Below are positions 53,663 through 62,633 of a DNA stretch of 64,000 nucleotides, in pieces; position 1 is the first letter of the stretch, and the number at the start of each line of letters is the position of its first letter. Source of the stretch: Phenylobacterium deserti. Its GTDB lineage: Bacteria; Pseudomonadota; Alphaproteobacteria; Caulobacterales; Caulobacteraceae. The notes under the pieces are model-generated. The model made no database searches, had not been told where the DNA came from, and saw only the letters and a program-made list of their open reading frames with translations. Where the stretch lies: positions 186,001-250,000 of the forward strand of contig NZ_QFYR01000005.1 in the NCBI RefSeq assembly GCF_003254705.1. The letters run 5' to 3'. The position numbers and the translations under genes are program-made.

Positions 53663-55846
53663 ATGCCTTACACGAAGTACGACGGCACGATCGCCGCTGA
53701 GACCGTCGCGCCGGCGAACAGCTTCTATGGCACCAGCGGAGCCGACACCTACGCGGGCACGGCCGCGCCGGAGAGCTTGTGGGGCGGCGGCGGCGACCGG
53801 ATGGTCGGCGGTGGCGGCGACGACACCTACTTCATCAAGTCGATGAACGACGTGGTGGTCGAGGTCGCCGGGGGCGGCGTCGACACCATCGTGGCCTGGA
53901 GCAACATCTACCTGTCCGACTATTCGGCGATCGAGAACGTCCGGGTCGAGTCCGACAAGGGCTTTGCGGCCGGCAACGGTCTCGACAACATCGTGCAGGG
54001 CGCCGCCGGCTCCCAGCAGCTTTACGGCGGCGGCGGCCAGGACGTCCTGATCGGCGGCGCCGGGGCCGACGTCTTCATCGTCTACAAGGGCGAAGGCAAC
54101 GACGTCATTCAGGACTTCAGCGCCGCCCAGGGTGACGTGGTCCGCCTGAAAGCCGGGTTCACCAGCTTCGAACAGGTGAAGGCCGCCATGACCCAGGTCG
54201 GGTCCGACGTGAAGCTCGACATGGGCGGCGGCGACGCCCTGATGTTCCGCAACATGGCGGTCAACCAGTTCACCGCCAGCAACTTCCAGCTGCCGATCGA
54301 TGCGTCGAAGCTCGGCGCGATGACCTTCCACGACGAGTTTTCGGGCCCGCTGTCGCTCTGGGACAAGGAAAGCAATCCGACGGGCATCTGGCGGCCCGAC
54401 TACGGTTACGGCGGCGTTGACGCCTACAGCCTGACCGGCAACGGCGAGAAGCAGATCTACACCTCGCCCTACTTCAAGAACCATCCGGGCGACTTCAACG
54501 AGAGCCCGTTCGTCTCAAACGGCGACGGCACGGTGTCGATCTGGGCCAAGCCCTCGTCTAACCCCGAGATCTTCGGCTACGGCTACACCTCGGGCCTGAT
54601 CACCACCAAAGAGAGCTTCAACCAGCTCTACGGCTACTTCGAGATGCGCGCCGACCTGCCCCAGGCCGAAGGCGCCTGGCCGGCGTTCTGGATGCTGCCC
54701 AAGGACGGGTCCTGGCCGCCCGAACTCGACATCATGGAAGTGCTGAGCCGGGACGACAACGCCACCTGGACGACCGCCCACTGGGGCACGCCGTCCAACC
54801 ACGGCTCCAACAGCGTCAACAACCTGACGCCGGACACCGCCGACGGCTTCCACACCTATGGCGCGCTTTGGACCGCCAAGGACATCACCTGGTACGTGGA
54901 CGGCGTCGAGGTGTTCAAGGCGGCGACGCCCGCCGACATGAACAAGCCCATGTACCTTCTGGCCAACATGGCCATGGGCGGTTGGGGCGGCTCGATCGAT
55001 CCCAGCAAGTTCCCGGCCGAGATGAAGATCGACTACATTCGCGCCTACGCCCTGGGCGACGGCACGAGCGGCGGCTCGGGCGGCGGCATTGGCGGACCGA
55101 TCGGCGGCTCGGTGGGCGGCTCCACAGGCGGTTCGACCGGCGGCTCTACGGGCAGCGGCTCTGTGGGCGGCGGGTCCACGGGAGGCGGCGCTACCGGAGG
55201 CGGCTCGGCGGCCGTGGATGCGGGTCAGAACCTGGTGGCTTCGGCCAACGGCGACACCCTGCAAGGCGGCGCCGGCGCCGATACCCTGAACGGCGGCGCA
55301 GGTCGTGACCTGCTCTTGGGGGGCAAGGGCGCCGACCGGATCATGGGCGCCGGCGAGTTCGACAACATCAACGGCAACGAAGGGGCTGACAGCCTCTCAG
55401 GCGGGGCCGGCGATGACTGGGTCTCCGGCGGCAAGGAGAACGACTTCTGCGACGGCGACGAGGGCGCAGACCTTGTGCTCGGCAACATGGGCGACGACTG
55501 GTGCGATGGCGGAACCGGCGCCGACACCGTCCGCGGCGGCCAGGGCAACGACACCTTGCTGGGTGGAGACGGCAACGACTGGCTGTCGGGCGACCGGGGC
55601 GATGACGTCATCGCCGGCGGGGCCGGTGCGGACTCGTTCCACGCCTTCTCCGGATCCGGCATCGACCGTGTCACCGACTTCAGCCTCGCACAGGGCGACC
55701 GGGTGCATCTCTTCGCCGGCCAGTCCTACAGCGTCGTACAATCCGGCGCGGACACGGTCATCGACCTCGGCGGCGGCGATCAGCTGATCCTGGCCAATGT
55801 GCAGGCTTCGATTCTCAGCGGCTCTGGCTGGCTCATCACCACCTGA
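53663..55846 (+). CDS. RTX-type GH16 glycanase A (type I secreted)
   Basis: 727 aa from the ATG at 53663 (MPYTKYDGTIAAETVA); the paralogue downstream starts in the same way. No signal peptide. Residues ~20-215 are RTX-like modules (GTSGADTYAGTAAPESLWGG, GGGGQDVLIGGAGADVFIVY, YKGEGNDVIQDFSAAQGDVV). Residues ~215-465 are a GH16 beta-jelly-roll with the catalytic E354-L-D356-I-M-E359 in PPELDIMEVLS, the licheninase/succinoglycan-glycanase type. A Gly/Ser/Thr linker (~470-520) and four or more nonapeptide Ca-binding repeats (GKGADRIMGAGEFDNINGNE, GGQGNDTLLGGDGNDWLSGD) end in a ~65-aa secretion block (FSLAQGDRVHLFAGQSYSVV, GADTVIDLGGGDQLILANVQ). It cleaves an unknown beta-glucan or exopolysaccharide. 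Confidence 0.92.
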   Translation: MPYTKYDGTIAAETVAPANSFYGTSGADTYAGTAAPESLWGGGGDRMVGGGGDDTYFIKSMNDVVVEVAGGGVDTIVAWSNIYLSDYSAIENVRVESDKGFAAGNGLDNIVQGAAGSQQLYGGGGQDVLIGGAGADVFIVYKGEGNDVIQDFSAAQGDVVRLKAGFTSFEQVKAAMTQVGSDVKLDMGGGDALMFRNMAVNQFTASNFQLPIDASKLGAMTFHDEFSGPLSLWDKESNPTGIWRPDYGYGGVDAYSLTGNGEKQIYTSPYFKNHPGDFNESPFVSNGDGTVSIWAKPSSNPEIFGYGYTSGLITTKESFNQLYGYFEMRADLPQAEGAWPAFWMLPKDGSWPPELDIMEVLSRDDNATWTTAHWGTPSNHGSNSVNNLTPDTADGFHTYGALWTAKDITWYVDGVEVFKAATPADMNKPMYLLANMAMGGWGGSIDPSKFPAEMKIDYIRAYALGDGTSGGSGGGIGGPIGGSVGGSTGGSTGGSTGSGSVGGGSTGGGATGGGSAAVDAGQNLVASANGDTLQGGAGADTLNGGAGRDLLLGGKGADRIMGAGEFDNINGNEGADSLSGGAGDDWVSGGKENDFCDGDEGADLVLGNMGDDWCDGGTGADTVRGGQGNDTLLGGDGNDWLSGDRGDDVIAGGAGADSFHAFSGSGIDRVTDFSLAQGDRVHLFAGQSYSVVQSGADTVIDLGGGDQLILANVQASILSGSGWLITT

Positions 55847-56216
55847 TCCGCCTCCACTTCGTCGCTTTTCCAACGCCGTCGCGGGCAACTGCGGCGGCGT
55901 TTTTGCTGCGACACGGCGCCACGGTGCGGATCCGCACACCGATCGGCTGCGTACTCCATCGCATCGGTTGCAGCCAAATAGCTCGCCACCTCAGGTTTTT
56001 TATCCCGTAAATCCAACGCCTTCCTGAGAAGCGGAACCGGTCCTCACCAAAACGGGCCCTTTTCAGCCTGCGCCGCAGCGCCGCGCGGCAGACCTGCGCT
56101 GCGACATCCTGCGGAGGACGGTCGCCTCATTTCGCCATTTTAGGGTCTCGGCCGTCACGCAAGACCGTGACGTGTGCAACCGGGCCTCGCGGGGGCGAGA
56201 CGGGGGATTTAGTAAG
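55847..56216 (+). other. Gap between the two GH16 genes
   Basis: 370 bp. A terminator occupies 55872-55904. The rest shows no supported gene; a small inverted repeat GTCACG/CGTGAC (56154-56159 with 56166-56171) lies 46 bp before the second start. GGGGGA at 56201-56206 is a plausible ribosome-binding site. Confidence 0.6.
55872..55904 (+). terminator. Intrinsic terminator of GH16 A
   Basis: An 11-bp stem (55872-55882 with 55891-55901, one G-T pair) followed by TTTTTG, 26 bp after the stop. Confidence 0.75.
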
Positions 56217-59099
56217 ATGCCTTACACCAAGTATGACGGCACCGCCGCGGCCGAGACGGCGGCCAGCACCGCCGGCCTCTATGGCACGGACGGTCGTGAC
56301 ACCATCACCGGCTCGAACGCCAACGAAGCCCTTTGGGGCGGGCAAGGCGACCGCCTCGTGGGCGGCGGCGGCGACGACTTCTACTACATGAAGTCGTCCA
56401 GCGACGTGATCGTGGAGGCCGCCGGGGGCGGCGTGGACACGATCATCGCGTGGAGCGGGACCTACCTGACCGACTTCGCCAACGTGGAGAACGTCCGCGT
56501 CGAGTCCGACAAGGGCTTCGCGGCCGGCAACGGTCTCGACAACATCGTGCAAGGCGCTGCGGGCGCCCAGCAGCTCTACGGCGGCGGCGGGCAGGACGTG
56601 CTCGTCGGCGGCGCCGGCGCAGACGTGTTCGTCGTCTACAAGGGCGAAGGCAACGACGTCATCCAGGACTTCAACGTGGGCGAAGGCGACGTCGTGCGCC
56701 TGAAGTCCAACTTCATCACCTTCTCCCAGGTGAAGTCGGCCATGACCCAGGTGGGCGCCGATGTGAAGCTGGACCTCGGCGGAGGCGACGGCCTGATGTT
56801 CCGCAACATCACGGTCGACAAGTTCACGGCCAGCAACTTCCAGCTGCCGCTCGACGGCTCCAAGCTGGGCGCCATGACCTTCCGGGACGAGTTCTCCGGC
56901 CAGTTGTCGCTGTGGGACAAGGAAAGCAACCCGACCGGCACCTGGCGTCCGGATTTCGGCTATGGCGGCATCGACGCCTACAGCCTGACCGGCAACGGCG
57001 AGAAGCAGATCTACACCTCGCCCTACTTCCGCGACCATCCGGGTGACTTCAAGGAGAGCCCGTTCGTTTCGAACGGCGACGGCACCCTGTCGATCTGGAC
57101 CAAGCCGTCCAGCAACCCGGAGATCTTCGGCTACGGCTACACGTCCGGCCTCATCACCACCAAGGAGAGCTTCAGCCAGCTCTACGGCTACTTCGAGATG
57201 CGGGCCGACCTGCCGCAAGCGGCGGGCGCCTGGCCGGCTTTCTGGCTGCTGCCGAAGGACGGCTCCTGGCCGCCGGAACTCGATGTGATGGAAACCCTGA
57301 GCTACGACTCGCGGGCGACCTGGACCAGCGAACATTCCAGCTTGGGCCCGGGCGGCCACACCTCGCAGTCGGTGAGCTCCATCGTGCCGGACACGGCCGA
57401 CGGCTATCACACCTACGGCGCGCTTTGGACGGCCAAGGACATCACCTGGTACGTGGACGGCGTCGAGGTGTTCAAGGCGGCCACTCCGGCCGACATGAAC
57501 AAGCCGATGTACATGCTGGCCAACATGGCCATGGGTGGTTGGGGCGGCTCGATCGATCCCAGCAAGTTCCCGGCTGAAATGAAGATCGACTACATCCGCG
57601 CCTACGCGCTGGGCGACGGCGGCAGCTCCGGCTACACCCCGCCGCCGACCACCGGCGCTCCGGCCCCTGCCCCGGCGCCGGCGCCGGCTCCGGCGCCCGC
57701 TCCGGCGCCTCAGCCGATCGATCCGAACGCGGGCCAGGTTCTGACGGCCAATGGCCCCAAGAGCGTCCTGACGGGCGGCGCTGGCGCCGACACGATCCGC
57801 GCCAGCGAAGGCTACGACACCATCACCACCGGCGGCGGGTCGGACACCATCGTGTTCGGCAAGGAGCCGTGGGCCCCGATCACCATCAAGGACTTCCAGC
57901 TGGGCGTGGACAAGCTCGACATGTCGGCCCTGTTCGCCAAGTCCGGCTACGCCGGCTCGAACCCGGTGGCCGACAAGTTCGTGTCCTTCTGGGACGACGG
58001 CCAGGGCAACACCCGCGTGCTGTTCGATCGTGACGCAGCTGGTACGGCGCAGAAGTGGCCCAACCACGTCGTGGTGCTCGAAAACACCGCCATCAAGGAC
58101 GTCACGTGGGCGAAGCTGACCGGCGCCGCCGAGACCAGCGCGCCGACGCCTGCACCGTCCAGCCCTGCGCCGGCTCCGGCTCCGGCTCCGGCTCCGTCCA
58201 CCGGTACGGGCGGAATGGTTCTGACCGCTACGGGCCCGAAAAGCGTCCTGACGGGCGGCGCTGGCGCCGACACGATCCACGCCAGCGAAGGCTACGACAC
58301 CATCACCACCGGCGGCGGGTCGGACACCATCGTGTTCGGCAAGGAGCCGTGGGCCCCGATCACCATCAAGGACTTCCAGCTGGGCGTGGACAAGCTCGAC
58401 ATGTCGGCCCTGTTCGCCAAGTCCGGCTACACCGGCTCGAACCCGGTGGCCGACAAGTTCGTGTCCTTCTGGGACGACGGCCAGGGCAACACCCGCGTGC
58501 TGTTCGATCGTGACGCCACCGGCACGGCCCAGAAGTGGCCGAACCACATCGTGGTGCTCGAGAAAACCGCCATAAAGGACGTCACCTGGGAGAAGATCAG
58601 CGGAGCCACGGTCGACGCCTCCAAGGGCTCGACCCCGGTGAGCGCGCCGGCCGCGCCGGGTCAGCAAGCACCGGAGACGGGAGCCCAGGCCGGGGTGGTC
58701 CTCACCGCGACCAAGCCGAACAGCGTGCTGACCGGAACGGCGGGCGATGACACCATCCGCGCCAGCGAAGGCTACGACACCATCACCGGCGGCGCCGGGG
58801 CGGACACGATCGTGCTGGGCAAGGAGCCTTGGGCGCCCATCACCATCAAGGACTTCCACCTGGGCGAGGACACCCTCGACATGTCGGCGCTGTTCGCCAA
58901 GTCCGGCTACACCGGCTCGAACCCAGTGGCCGACAAGTTCGTGTCCTTCTGGGATGACGGCCAGGGCAACACCCGCGTCCTGTTCGATCGCGACGCAGCC
59001 GCGCCCGGCCAGCAATGGCCGAACCACATCGTGGTGCTGGAAAACGTCGCCATCCAGGACGTGACCTGGTCGAAGCTGTCCGGCTGGGTGGTCGAGTAG
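56217..59099 (+). CDS. RTX-type GH16 glycanase B with triplicated C-terminal module
   Basis: 960 aa from the ATG at 56217 (MPYTKYDGTAAAETAAST). The first ~465 residues are closely similar to glycanase A: RTX modules, then GH16 with E354-L-D-V-M-E359 in PPELDVMETLS at the identical position. Instead of A's repeats and tail, this protein has three copies of a ~130-aa module (VLTGGAGADTIRASEGYD, then DTIVFGKEPWAPITIKDFQL, LDMSALFAKSGY, FVSFWDDGQGNTRVLFDRD, WPNHVVVLENTAIKDVTW), separated by Pro-Ala linkers. The last copy ends the protein and probably holds the type I secretion signal. Copies 1 and 2 are nearly identical in DNA. The two glycanases likely share substrate but differ in surface retention. 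Confidence 0.92.
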   Translation: MPYTKYDGTAAAETAASTAGLYGTDGRDTITGSNANEALWGGQGDRLVGGGGDDFYYMKSSSDVIVEAAGGGVDTIIAWSGTYLTDFANVENVRVESDKGFAAGNGLDNIVQGAAGAQQLYGGGGQDVLVGGAGADVFVVYKGEGNDVIQDFNVGEGDVVRLKSNFITFSQVKSAMTQVGADVKLDLGGGDGLMFRNITVDKFTASNFQLPLDGSKLGAMTFRDEFSGQLSLWDKESNPTGTWRPDFGYGGIDAYSLTGNGEKQIYTSPYFRDHPGDFKESPFVSNGDGTLSIWTKPSSNPEIFGYGYTSGLITTKESFSQLYGYFEMRADLPQAAGAWPAFWLLPKDGSWPPELDVMETLSYDSRATWTSEHSSLGPGGHTSQSVSSIVPDTADGYHTYGALWTAKDITWYVDGVEVFKAATPADMNKPMYMLANMAMGGWGGSIDPSKFPAEMKIDYIRAYALGDGGSSGYTPPPTTGAPAPAPAPAPAPAPAPAPQPIDPNAGQVLTANGPKSVLTGGAGADTIRASEGYDTITTGGGSDTIVFGKEPWAPITIKDFQLGVDKLDMSALFAKSGYAGSNPVADKFVSFWDDGQGNTRVLFDRDAAGTAQKWPNHVVVLENTAIKDVTWAKLTGAAETSAPTPAPSSPAPAPAPAPAPSTGTGGMVLTATGPKSVLTGGAGADTIHASEGYDTITTGGGSDTIVFGKEPWAPITIKDFQLGVDKLDMSALFAKSGYTGSNPVADKFVSFWDDGQGNTRVLFDRDATGTAQKWPNHIVVLEKTAIKDVTWEKISGATVDASKGSTPVSAPAAPGQQAPETGAQAGVVLTATKPNSVLTGTAGDDTIRASEGYDTITGGAGADTIVLGKEPWAPITIKDFHLGEDTLDMSALFAKSGYTGSNPVADKFVSFWDDGQGNTRVLFDRDAAAPGQQWPNHIVVLENVAIQDVTWSKLSGWVVE
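57763..59087 (+). repeat. Three tandem ~130-codon repeats within glycanase B
   Basis: Copies begin near 57733, 58212 and 58693. Over 57763-58036 versus 58243-58516 I see two mismatches in 274 bp; the third copy diverges more, mainly by synonymous changes and different linkers. Suggests recent duplication or gene conversion between copies 1 and 2. Confidence 0.9.
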
Positions 59100-59124
59100 A
59101 TCGACCGCCTTCCGGCAAAAAGGA

Positions 59125-59157
59125 GAACCCCGCCGCTGTCGCCGCGGCGGGGTTTTC
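59125..59157 (+). terminator. Intrinsic terminator of GH16 B
   Basis: A 12-bp stem, GAACCCCGCCGC (59125-59136) with GCGGCGGGGTTTTC (59144-59157), 26 bp after the stop; T-rich tail. It may also serve the convergent DUF1489 gene. Confidence 0.85.
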
Positions 59158-59187
59158 TGCTTTCAGGGATCTGCGAAGCGGGGAGCG

Positions 59188-59598
59188 CTACCAGGCGCCG
59201 AGTTCACGCAGCTTCTGCGCCAGCTCCGGCGGCGCTTCGTTGAACGCACCCATGTCGATGTCGTCGGGCGCATCCTTGACCTCGAGGTAGCGCCAGCCCT
59301 GGAACGCGCGCCGGGGCGACGGCGAGACGCGGACGATTTCGCTGTCCAGCGTCACCTCGCACCGGGCGTTGACGCCCTCGCCCACCGTGTCGATGGCCAG
59401 GATCTTCTGTCGGCAGAGGATCACGCCCTTGAACACCCGGTAGAGGGAGCCGCCGTCCAGCATCTCCTCGGCGCGCTTCGGCGTCTGGCGGGTGCGCAGG
59501 ACCCAGGGCTCTCCCGGGGCGGCGCTGGCGGAGCGCCAGTCGAGCAGCTCCTCGACGGTGTCGCAGCCGACGCACAGCTTGATCATGTGAAGGGGCAT
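59188..59598 (-). CDS. DUF1489-family protein
   Basis: 136 aa. MIKLCVGCDTVEELLDWRSA, LRTRQTPKRAEEMLDGGSLY, GVILCRQKILAIDTVGEGVN, and the closing FQGWRYLEVKDAPDDIDMGA are the DUF1489 pattern, conserved in alphaproteobacteria and of unknown function. The ATG at 59598 is used; a second ATG four codons in is possible. Two Cys near the N-terminus and one mid-protein could be metal or redox related. It is the downstream partner of the enoyl-CoA hydratase gene on the same strand. Confidence 0.85.
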   Translation of the reverse strand: MPLHMIKLCVGCDTVEELLDWRSASAAPGEPWVLRTRQTPKRAEEMLDGGSLYRVFKGVILCRQKILAIDTVGEGVNARCEVTLDSEIVRVSPSPRRAFQGWRYLEVKDAPDDIDMGAFNEAPPELAQKLRELGAW

Positions 59599-59649
59599 GG
59601 CCCAGCGATTAGGCCTCCGGCAGGCCCTTGGCCAGTGCGACGGGCCGCC

Positions 59650-60504
59650 TCACTCCTCGTCGTTGGGGCTCGCCCAGCGCGGCTTGCGACGCTCCAGGAA
59701 TGCACGCACGCCCTCCTGCCCCTCGTCGCTCACCCGAGCGGCGGCGATCCGGCGCGCGGTGTGGTCCATCAGCCGGTTGTCGATGGCATGGCCGTAGACT
59801 TCAGCCACCAGCCGCTTGGACTCTGCGACGGCGCCTGGCGCGCAGGCCAGGATGTCGGCGGCGATGCGGTCGTGGGCGAGATCCAGGGCCTCGGCGCTCG
59901 GCGCCACCTCGGAGAGCAAGCCGATCTTCTCCGCATAGGCGGCGTCGAACATCCGCCCGGTGGCGAACAGGGCGCGAGCCTGCCGCGGGCCGATGGCCTG
60001 GACGACGTACGGGCTGATCGTGGCGGCGATCAGGCCCAACCGCACTTCGGAGAAGCTGAAGCGGGCGTCGGGGGTCGCGATCGCCATGTCGCAGGCGCAG
60101 GCCACGCCGGCGCCGCCGCCGAACGCGCCGCCTTCGATCAGGGCGACCGTCAGGAACGGCAGGTCCGCCAGCTGCTTGAGCATGACCGCCATGGCGTGGG
60201 CGTCGTCCCGGTTGTCGGCTTCGGTCCGGTCGATGGCCGAGCGCATCCACTCGAGGTCGGCTCCGGCGCTGAACATACCGCCAGCGCCGCGGATGAACAT
60301 GACGCGCACGCCCTCAGCGCCGGCCAACGTCCGGAACGCTTCCTCCATGGCGGAGATCAGGTCGGCGTCGAAGGCGTTCTTCCGCTCGGGCCGGTTCAGC
60401 ACGACCGTCACGGCGCCTTCGGCCGTCGCCTCGATGCGGACCAGATCGGTGGTGGCGCTGACGTCCACGGCTTCCACAAAGGGATCGACGATCGGGTTGG
60501 TCAT
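59650..60504 (-). CDS. Enoyl-CoA hydratase/isomerase family protein
   Basis: 284 aa from the ATG at 60504 (CGAGGAGCG upstream). Crotonase fold: VTVVLNRPERKNAFDADLIS, MFIRGAGGMFSAGADLEWMR (oxyanion hole GAGGMFSAG), and LIEGGAFGGGAGVACACDMA with RFSFSEVRLGLIAATISPYV (catalytic Glu). Closest in pattern to methylglutaconyl-CoA hydratases of leucine catabolism, but the specific substrate is not certain. Cytoplasmic. Divergent from the patatin gene with 119 bp between starts. Confidence 0.88.
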   Translation of the reverse strand: MTNPIVDPFVEAVDVSATTDLVRIEATAEGAVTVVLNRPERKNAFDADLISAMEEAFRTLAGAEGVRVMFIRGAGGMFSAGADLEWMRSAIDRTEADNRDDAHAMAVMLKQLADLPFLTVALIEGGAFGGGAGVACACDMAIATPDARFSFSEVRLGLIAATISPYVVQAIGPRQARALFATGRMFDAAYAEKIGLLSEVAPSAEALDLAHDRIAADILACAPGAVAESKRLVAEVYGHAIDNRLMDHTARRIAAARVSDEGQEGVRAFLERRKPRWASPNDEE

Positions 60505-60623
60505 GAGCGCTCCTCGACGGTTGGGCTGAAAACGCCATACGGGGCGGAAAGTCGCGGCGTCGGCCGCATGTGCACCTGCGCAAGCCATAGCTCTGCAGAT
60601 TTGGCGGCGCTAGGCTGAACCCC

Positions 60624-62411
60624 GTGGGCAAGCTGCCGGAAATACCCGACGATTCGGCGCTCGCGCGCCTGTTTCGGCGTGCGCGCGTACAGGAGCAGGC
60701 GTGCTGGTTCTCCCTGCCGGGAGGACAGCTGCTCTTCCGCGCTGGCGAAGCTGCCGATCAGCTCTTCGTGCTGCGGACCGGGCGGCTGGGCGCCTTCCGA
60801 CGTGAGGCAGGACACGAGCCGCAGTTCCTTGGCGTGATCCGCCCCGGCGAGCCGGCGGGCGAGATGGCCCTGGTGGCCGATGCGCCCCACTCCGCCGACG
60901 TCGTCGCTCTCCGGGACTCGGAGGTGTTCGCCCTGCCGCGCGAGGCGTTCCTGGACGCCTGTGATTCCGATCCGACGGTGATGACGGAGCTGGCGCGGCT
61001 CATGATCCTGCGCACGCGGCAGGAGACGCGGCCCGGCGCGGTGGGCGAGCCGTCGGTCTTCGGCTTCACCCCGCTTGGCCAGCCCGGGCCGCTCCGGCCG
61101 TTGGTCGAGCAGTTGGCGCGGGAAATCGGGCGGCTCGACTACTCCGTCACCGTCGTCGGAGCGGAGGCGTCCGGCGCGCCGACCGAGTGGTTCTCCGACG
61201 TGGAGCGCTCCCACGATTTCGTCCTCTATGTCGCGGAAGAACGTGATGGTGGATGGCGCCAGGTGGTCCCGCGCCAGGTGGACCGCCTGTTCCGCATCGG
61301 CCGCGGCGACCAGCCGCCGCCGAAGATGCCACCGCCGCCCTCGACAGCCGGGTCCTTGCAGGCGCACCAGCTGGTGGATTTGATCCTGCTGCAGCCCGAC
61401 GGCCTGCGCAGACCGGCGGGTTCCGAGGCCTGGATGGAGGCCGCCCAGCCGGCGCGGATCTTCCACCTGCGCAAGAGCGAGGCCGGCGACCTGGCGCGTA
61501 TCGCGCGGGTGCTGACCGGTCAGTCGGTGGGGCTGGTGCTGTCGGGCGGCGGCGCCCGGGCCTACGCCCACATCGGCGCGGTGCGCGCCCTGCGCGAGCG
61601 CGGCGTTCCCATCGACTTCGTCTGCGGCGTGTCGATGGGCGCGATCATCGGGGCCGGCGTCGCGATGGGCTGGGACGACGCTGAGATGGAGCGGCGCATT
61701 CGGAAGGCCTTCGTCGAGAGCAGCCCGCTGGACGACATCGCCCTGCCGATCCTGGCCATGACCCGCGGCGAGAAGGTTGTGGAGCGGCTGAGCGAGCACT
61801 TCGACGACACCCACATCGGCGATCTATGGCTGCCGTTCTTCTGCCTGTCCTCGAACCTCACAACCGGAACCTATCACCTCCACCGGCGAGGCCTGCTGCG
61901 CAAGGCGCTGCGGGCGACGATCGCCCTGCCCGGCGTGATGCCGCCGGCCACCGAAGGCGAACAGGTGCTGGTGGACGGCGCGGTGCTGAAGAACTTCCCC
62001 GCGGACGTGATGCGGGCCGCCCAGATCGGGCCGATCGTCGGGGTCGACGTCACGGGCGGGCGCAACATCACGGCCGACGATGTCGCACGGCCGGAAAGCG
62101 CCTGGCGCTGGCTGCGTTCCGGCCAGTGGCGCAAGGGTCCGCCCATCGTGTCTCTGCTGATGCGGGCGGCCACCGTTTCAACCGGGCGCGATCTCGCGGC
62201 AGCGCGGGAGGCGACGGACGTGCTGGTGATGCCGGACACGGCGCGTGTCGAGATCCGCGACTGGAGCGCCTATGCCCCGGCCGTGGCGGAGGGCTACCGC
62301 GCCACCTGCGAGGCGTTGGACAAGCTCGACCAGCCGGTGCAGGCCCTGCGCCGCCGGCGCAGCCTGGCGGAACAGGCGGCCCACAAGCGGCGCACAGTGC
62401 TCGCCGAATAG
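60624..62411 (+). CDS. Patatin-like phospholipase with cyclic-nucleotide-type regulatory domain
   Basis: 595 aa, GTG start. Residues ~10-120 form a cNMP-binding fold (WFSLPGGQLLFRAGEAADQL, GVIRPGEPAGEMALVADAPH). A middle region (~125-290) is conserved only in this family. The patatin domain follows: GLVLSGGGARAYAHIGAVRA (oxyanion hole) and GVSMG with nucleophile S337, and VLVDGAVLKNFPADVM with the Asp of the dyad. Architecture equals bacterial neuropathy-target-esterase-like or RssA-type proteins, cytoplasmic or membrane-associated lysophospholipases. The cNMP part lacks the full phosphate-binding cassette, so ligand binding is uncertain. Confidence 0.9.
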   Translation: MGKLPEIPDDSALARLFRRARVQEQACWFSLPGGQLLFRAGEAADQLFVLRTGRLGAFRREAGHEPQFLGVIRPGEPAGEMALVADAPHSADVVALRDSEVFALPREAFLDACDSDPTVMTELARLMILRTRQETRPGAVGEPSVFGFTPLGQPGPLRPLVEQLAREIGRLDYSVTVVGAEASGAPTEWFSDVERSHDFVLYVAEERDGGWRQVVPRQVDRLFRIGRGDQPPPKMPPPPSTAGSLQAHQLVDLILLQPDGLRRPAGSEAWMEAAQPARIFHLRKSEAGDLARIARVLTGQSVGLVLSGGGARAYAHIGAVRALRERGVPIDFVCGVSMGAIIGAGVAMGWDDAEMERRIRKAFVESSPLDDIALPILAMTRGEKVVERLSEHFDDTHIGDLWLPFFCLSSNLTTGTYHLHRRGLLRKALRATIALPGVMPPATEGEQVLVDGAVLKNFPADVMRAAQIGPIVGVDVTGGRNITADDVARPESAWRWLRSGQWRKGPPIVSLLMRAATVSTGRDLAAAREATDVLVMPDTARVEIRDWSAYAPAVAEGYRATCEALDKLDQPVQALRRRRSLAEQAAHKRRTVLAE

Positions 62412-62415
62412 CTGG

Positions 62416-62440
62416 GGGGTGAGACAGGTCGCCTCACCCC
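62416..62440 (+). terminator. Hairpin after the patatin gene, weak terminator
   Basis: An 8-bp stem (62416-62423 with 62433-62440) right after the stop at 62411, lacking a T tract. Confidence 0.4.
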
Positions 62441-62516
62441 GCGCAGCGCATTGCGAACGCCCCCTGCGGGACCCATATTCGTCATCCCTGTTCAACAGTT
62501 GAAAGGAGGTGATCCA

Positions 62517-62585
62517 GTGTCTCATAGTTTCATCCGTAGCTCGGAAACCGTGACCTGGACCTCCGCTTACGAGGTCCGCGCCTAA
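62517..62585 (+). CDS. 22-residue micro-ORF with near-complete anti-16S ribosome-binding site
   Basis: GTG to TAA, 23 codons. The preceding bases 62501-62517 (GAAAGGAGGTGATCCAG) complement the 3' end of 16S rRNA over 17 positions, far beyond a normal Shine-Dalgarno sequence. The peptide begins VSHSFIRSSETV and ends TSAYEVRA: polar, with Trp and Tyr, no signal or membrane segment. A strong terminator (62634-62666) closes the transcript. I do not recognise it; it is not PqqA-like (motif ExxxY with Glu-Tyr spacing is missing), nor an obvious amino-acid leader. It may be a regulatory or secreted peptide, a dual-function RNA, or a noncoding transcript that binds ribosomes. Confidence 0.6.
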   Translation: MSHSFIRSSETVTWTSAYEVRA

Positions 62586-62633
62586 GCCACTGGTTTGGCA
62601 AAGGTTCGGTTCCGCGCTTGCGGTCCGACTATG

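Noticed and set aside
56127-59027. A 966-codon minus-strand open frame opposite glycanase B
   Set aside because: Repetitive because the sense gene has three repeats; no family motif, so a shadow.
57733-59087. CRISPR-like repetition
   Set aside because: Repeats are ~480 bp apart, coding and in frame; there are no short repeats with unique spacers.
62501-62517. Fragment of an antisense 16S rRNA gene
   Set aside because: Similarity ends exactly at the ribosome-binding segment; flanks do not resemble 16S, so it acts as a Shine-Dalgarno sequence.
62503-62585. PQQ precursor peptide PqqA
   Set aside because: The micro-ORF lacks the Glu-X3-Tyr crosslink motif and no pqqB-E genes are nearby.
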